13,438 nt of DNA from Solirubrobacteraceae bacterium (GTDB taxonomy: Bacteria > Actinomycetota > Thermoleophilia > Solirubrobacterales > Solirubrobacteraceae). Position 1 is the stretch's first letter. Every line of letters starts with the position of its first letter. A program made the position numbers and the translations under genes. Shown here piece after piece: positions 11,703-13,438 of the stretch. Location: positions 1 to 13,438 of the forward strand of contig JADGPO010000093.1 of NCBI GenBank assembly GCA_017882405.1. Reading direction: 5' to 3'. The notes below the pieces were generated by a model. The model made no database searches. It had not been told where the DNA came from and was given only the letters and a program-made list of their open reading frames with translations.

Positions 11703-12744
11703 ATGGCTGTCACGCCCGGGCAGGCTCCGGCCGCGGCCCCTCCCGGAGGGCCGGCCCGGGCGGCCACTCCGCGCTGGCGCGAGATCGGGATGAGGTTCCT
11801 GACGCTGCGCGAGGGGAGCATCATCCTGATCACCGTCTTCACATTCGTGTTCTTCGCCGTGAGTGTCAGCAGCTTTACGACCGGCGGCAACTTCAAGAAC
11901 CTGCTGCCGTACTTCGCTCCATACGCGATCCTCGCGGCGGGCGAGGTGTTCGTGATGATAAACGGCGAGATCGACCTGTCGATCGGGGCGATGTACCTGT
12001 TCACGCCGTTCCTCTTCTACGAGTTGCACCACGGCGGGATCCCGCTGTATCCAGCGATGATCCTGGCGTTGGTCGTGGCGATGATCCTCGGCGCGGTGAA
12101 CGGGTGCGCGGTGGCGTTCGTAGGGATCTCCTCGTTCGTCGCGACTCTGGGGATGCTGTTCGTCTTGGACGGGGTCACGCTCGTGATGTCGCACGCGACG
12201 CCCGTGAGCACGCCGGGAACCGCAGTGGTCGGGGTCAACACGTTCTCGCAGATCTTCGGCGAGGGAACGTACTCCGAGCTGTTGTGGGCGCTGGGGATCG
12301 TGGCGGTGCTGCAGCTGGCGCTGGTCAAGAGCCGCTGGGGCCTGTACACGGTGGCCGTCGGCGGCAACCGGCTTGGCGCCGCCGAGGCCGGGATCCGCGT
12401 TCGGCGCGTGCTGATCCGCAACTTCATGGTCGCTGCGCTCCTCGCGGGCTTTACCGGGATCCTCGAGGCAGTCCGCGTGAGCACCGCGACGCCGGACCCC
12501 TCGGCCTCGAACGAGATCCTGTTCCAAGCGATCGCGGCAGCCGTGATCGGCGGCACGCTGTTGCGTGGTGGCTCAGGCACGGTCGTCGGCGCGCTGATCG
12601 GCGCGGTGTTCCTCGGCATCCTGCACGACGGCCTGATCCTCAAGGGCGTCAGCGCCAACTACCTGAACCTGTATCTCGGCATCGCAATCCTGATCGCTAT
12701 GACCGTGAACACGTTCGTCTCGAGGGTGCGGATGGGGTCGGGCA

Positions 12745-12752
<8 letters not shown>
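11703..12752 (+). CDS. Sugar ABC transporter permease (RbsC/XylH-type)
   Basis: 349 residues. After a Pro/Ala-rich cytoplasmic N-terminus (1-28) there are about ten hydrophobic segments, among them SIILITVFTFVFFAV (39-53), YFAPYAILAAGEVFVMI (69-85), AMILALVVAMILGAVNG (117-133) and IGGTLLRGGSGTVVGALIGAVFLGIL (two segments near 279-304). NGEIDLSIGAMY (86-97) and the coupling-loop motif VGGNRLGAAEAGIRV (near 219-233) are family marks of BPD_transp_2 permeases. It forms the membrane channel of the importer with the binding protein (83 bp upstream) and the ATPase, whose start overlaps its end by 8 nt. The ribosome site AAAGG (11686-11690) is modest. Permease genes of this group commonly follow or precede the ATPase; the order here is binding protein, permease, ATPase. 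Confidence 0.94.

Positions 12753-13438
<686 letters not shown>

Overview
The window is high-GC DNA, roughly 70 % G+C in most genes. It has dense coding, GTG and ATG starts, ATGA overlaps, TAnnnT-type -10 boxes and two probable leaderless starts. This suggests an actinobacterium. The mix of polyhydroxyalkanoate (PHA) genes, a Tat-exported sugar-binding lipoprotein with a long N-region and TatA in this form fits the Thermoleophilia/Solirubrobacterales better than Streptomyces or Mycobacterium, but that placement is inference.

Left end (1-850, minus): the N-terminal part of a methionine synthase (homocysteine methyltransferase domain), running off the window.

PHA region (992-6071): a 92-residue phasin-like gene and a PhaC-like alpha/beta-hydrolase lie on the plus strand, separated by a strong intrinsic terminator. 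Facing them is a five-gene minus-strand operon. Its transcription order is a small PhaE-like protein with a basic tail, a class III-type PHA synthase (PhaC), acetoacetyl-CoA reductase (PhaB), an XRE regulator and 3-hydroxybutyrate dehydrogenase. Two of the four junctions are ATGA overlaps. The set covers monomer supply (PhaB), polymerisation (PhaC plus partner), granule coat (phasin) and recovery of 3-hydroxybutyrate (dehydrogenase). The regulator sits inside the operon. The two opposing units end on one shared CTAG.

Middle (6218-7939): an orphan RsbW-type anti-sigma/ATPase gene is divergent from the PHA operon. A minus-strand pair follows, tatA and a Gfo/Idh/MocA oxidoreductase.

Sugar region (7957-13438, plus): galactokinase, a LacI-type repressor, then a substrate-binding lipoprotein, a permease and a partial ATPase of a ribose/galactose-type ABC importer. 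Two near-identical LacI-type operators each overlap a TAACAT -10 box, one upstream of lacI and one upstream of the importer. This predicts autoregulated, sugar-inducible uptake. The binding protein carries a twin-arginine lipoprotein signal, which links it to the nearby tatA.

There are no rRNAs, tRNAs, CRISPR arrays, insertion sequences or phage genes. No stretch over 300 bases lacks a gene; the longest gap, 10245-10506, is the promoter and leader of the importer operon.
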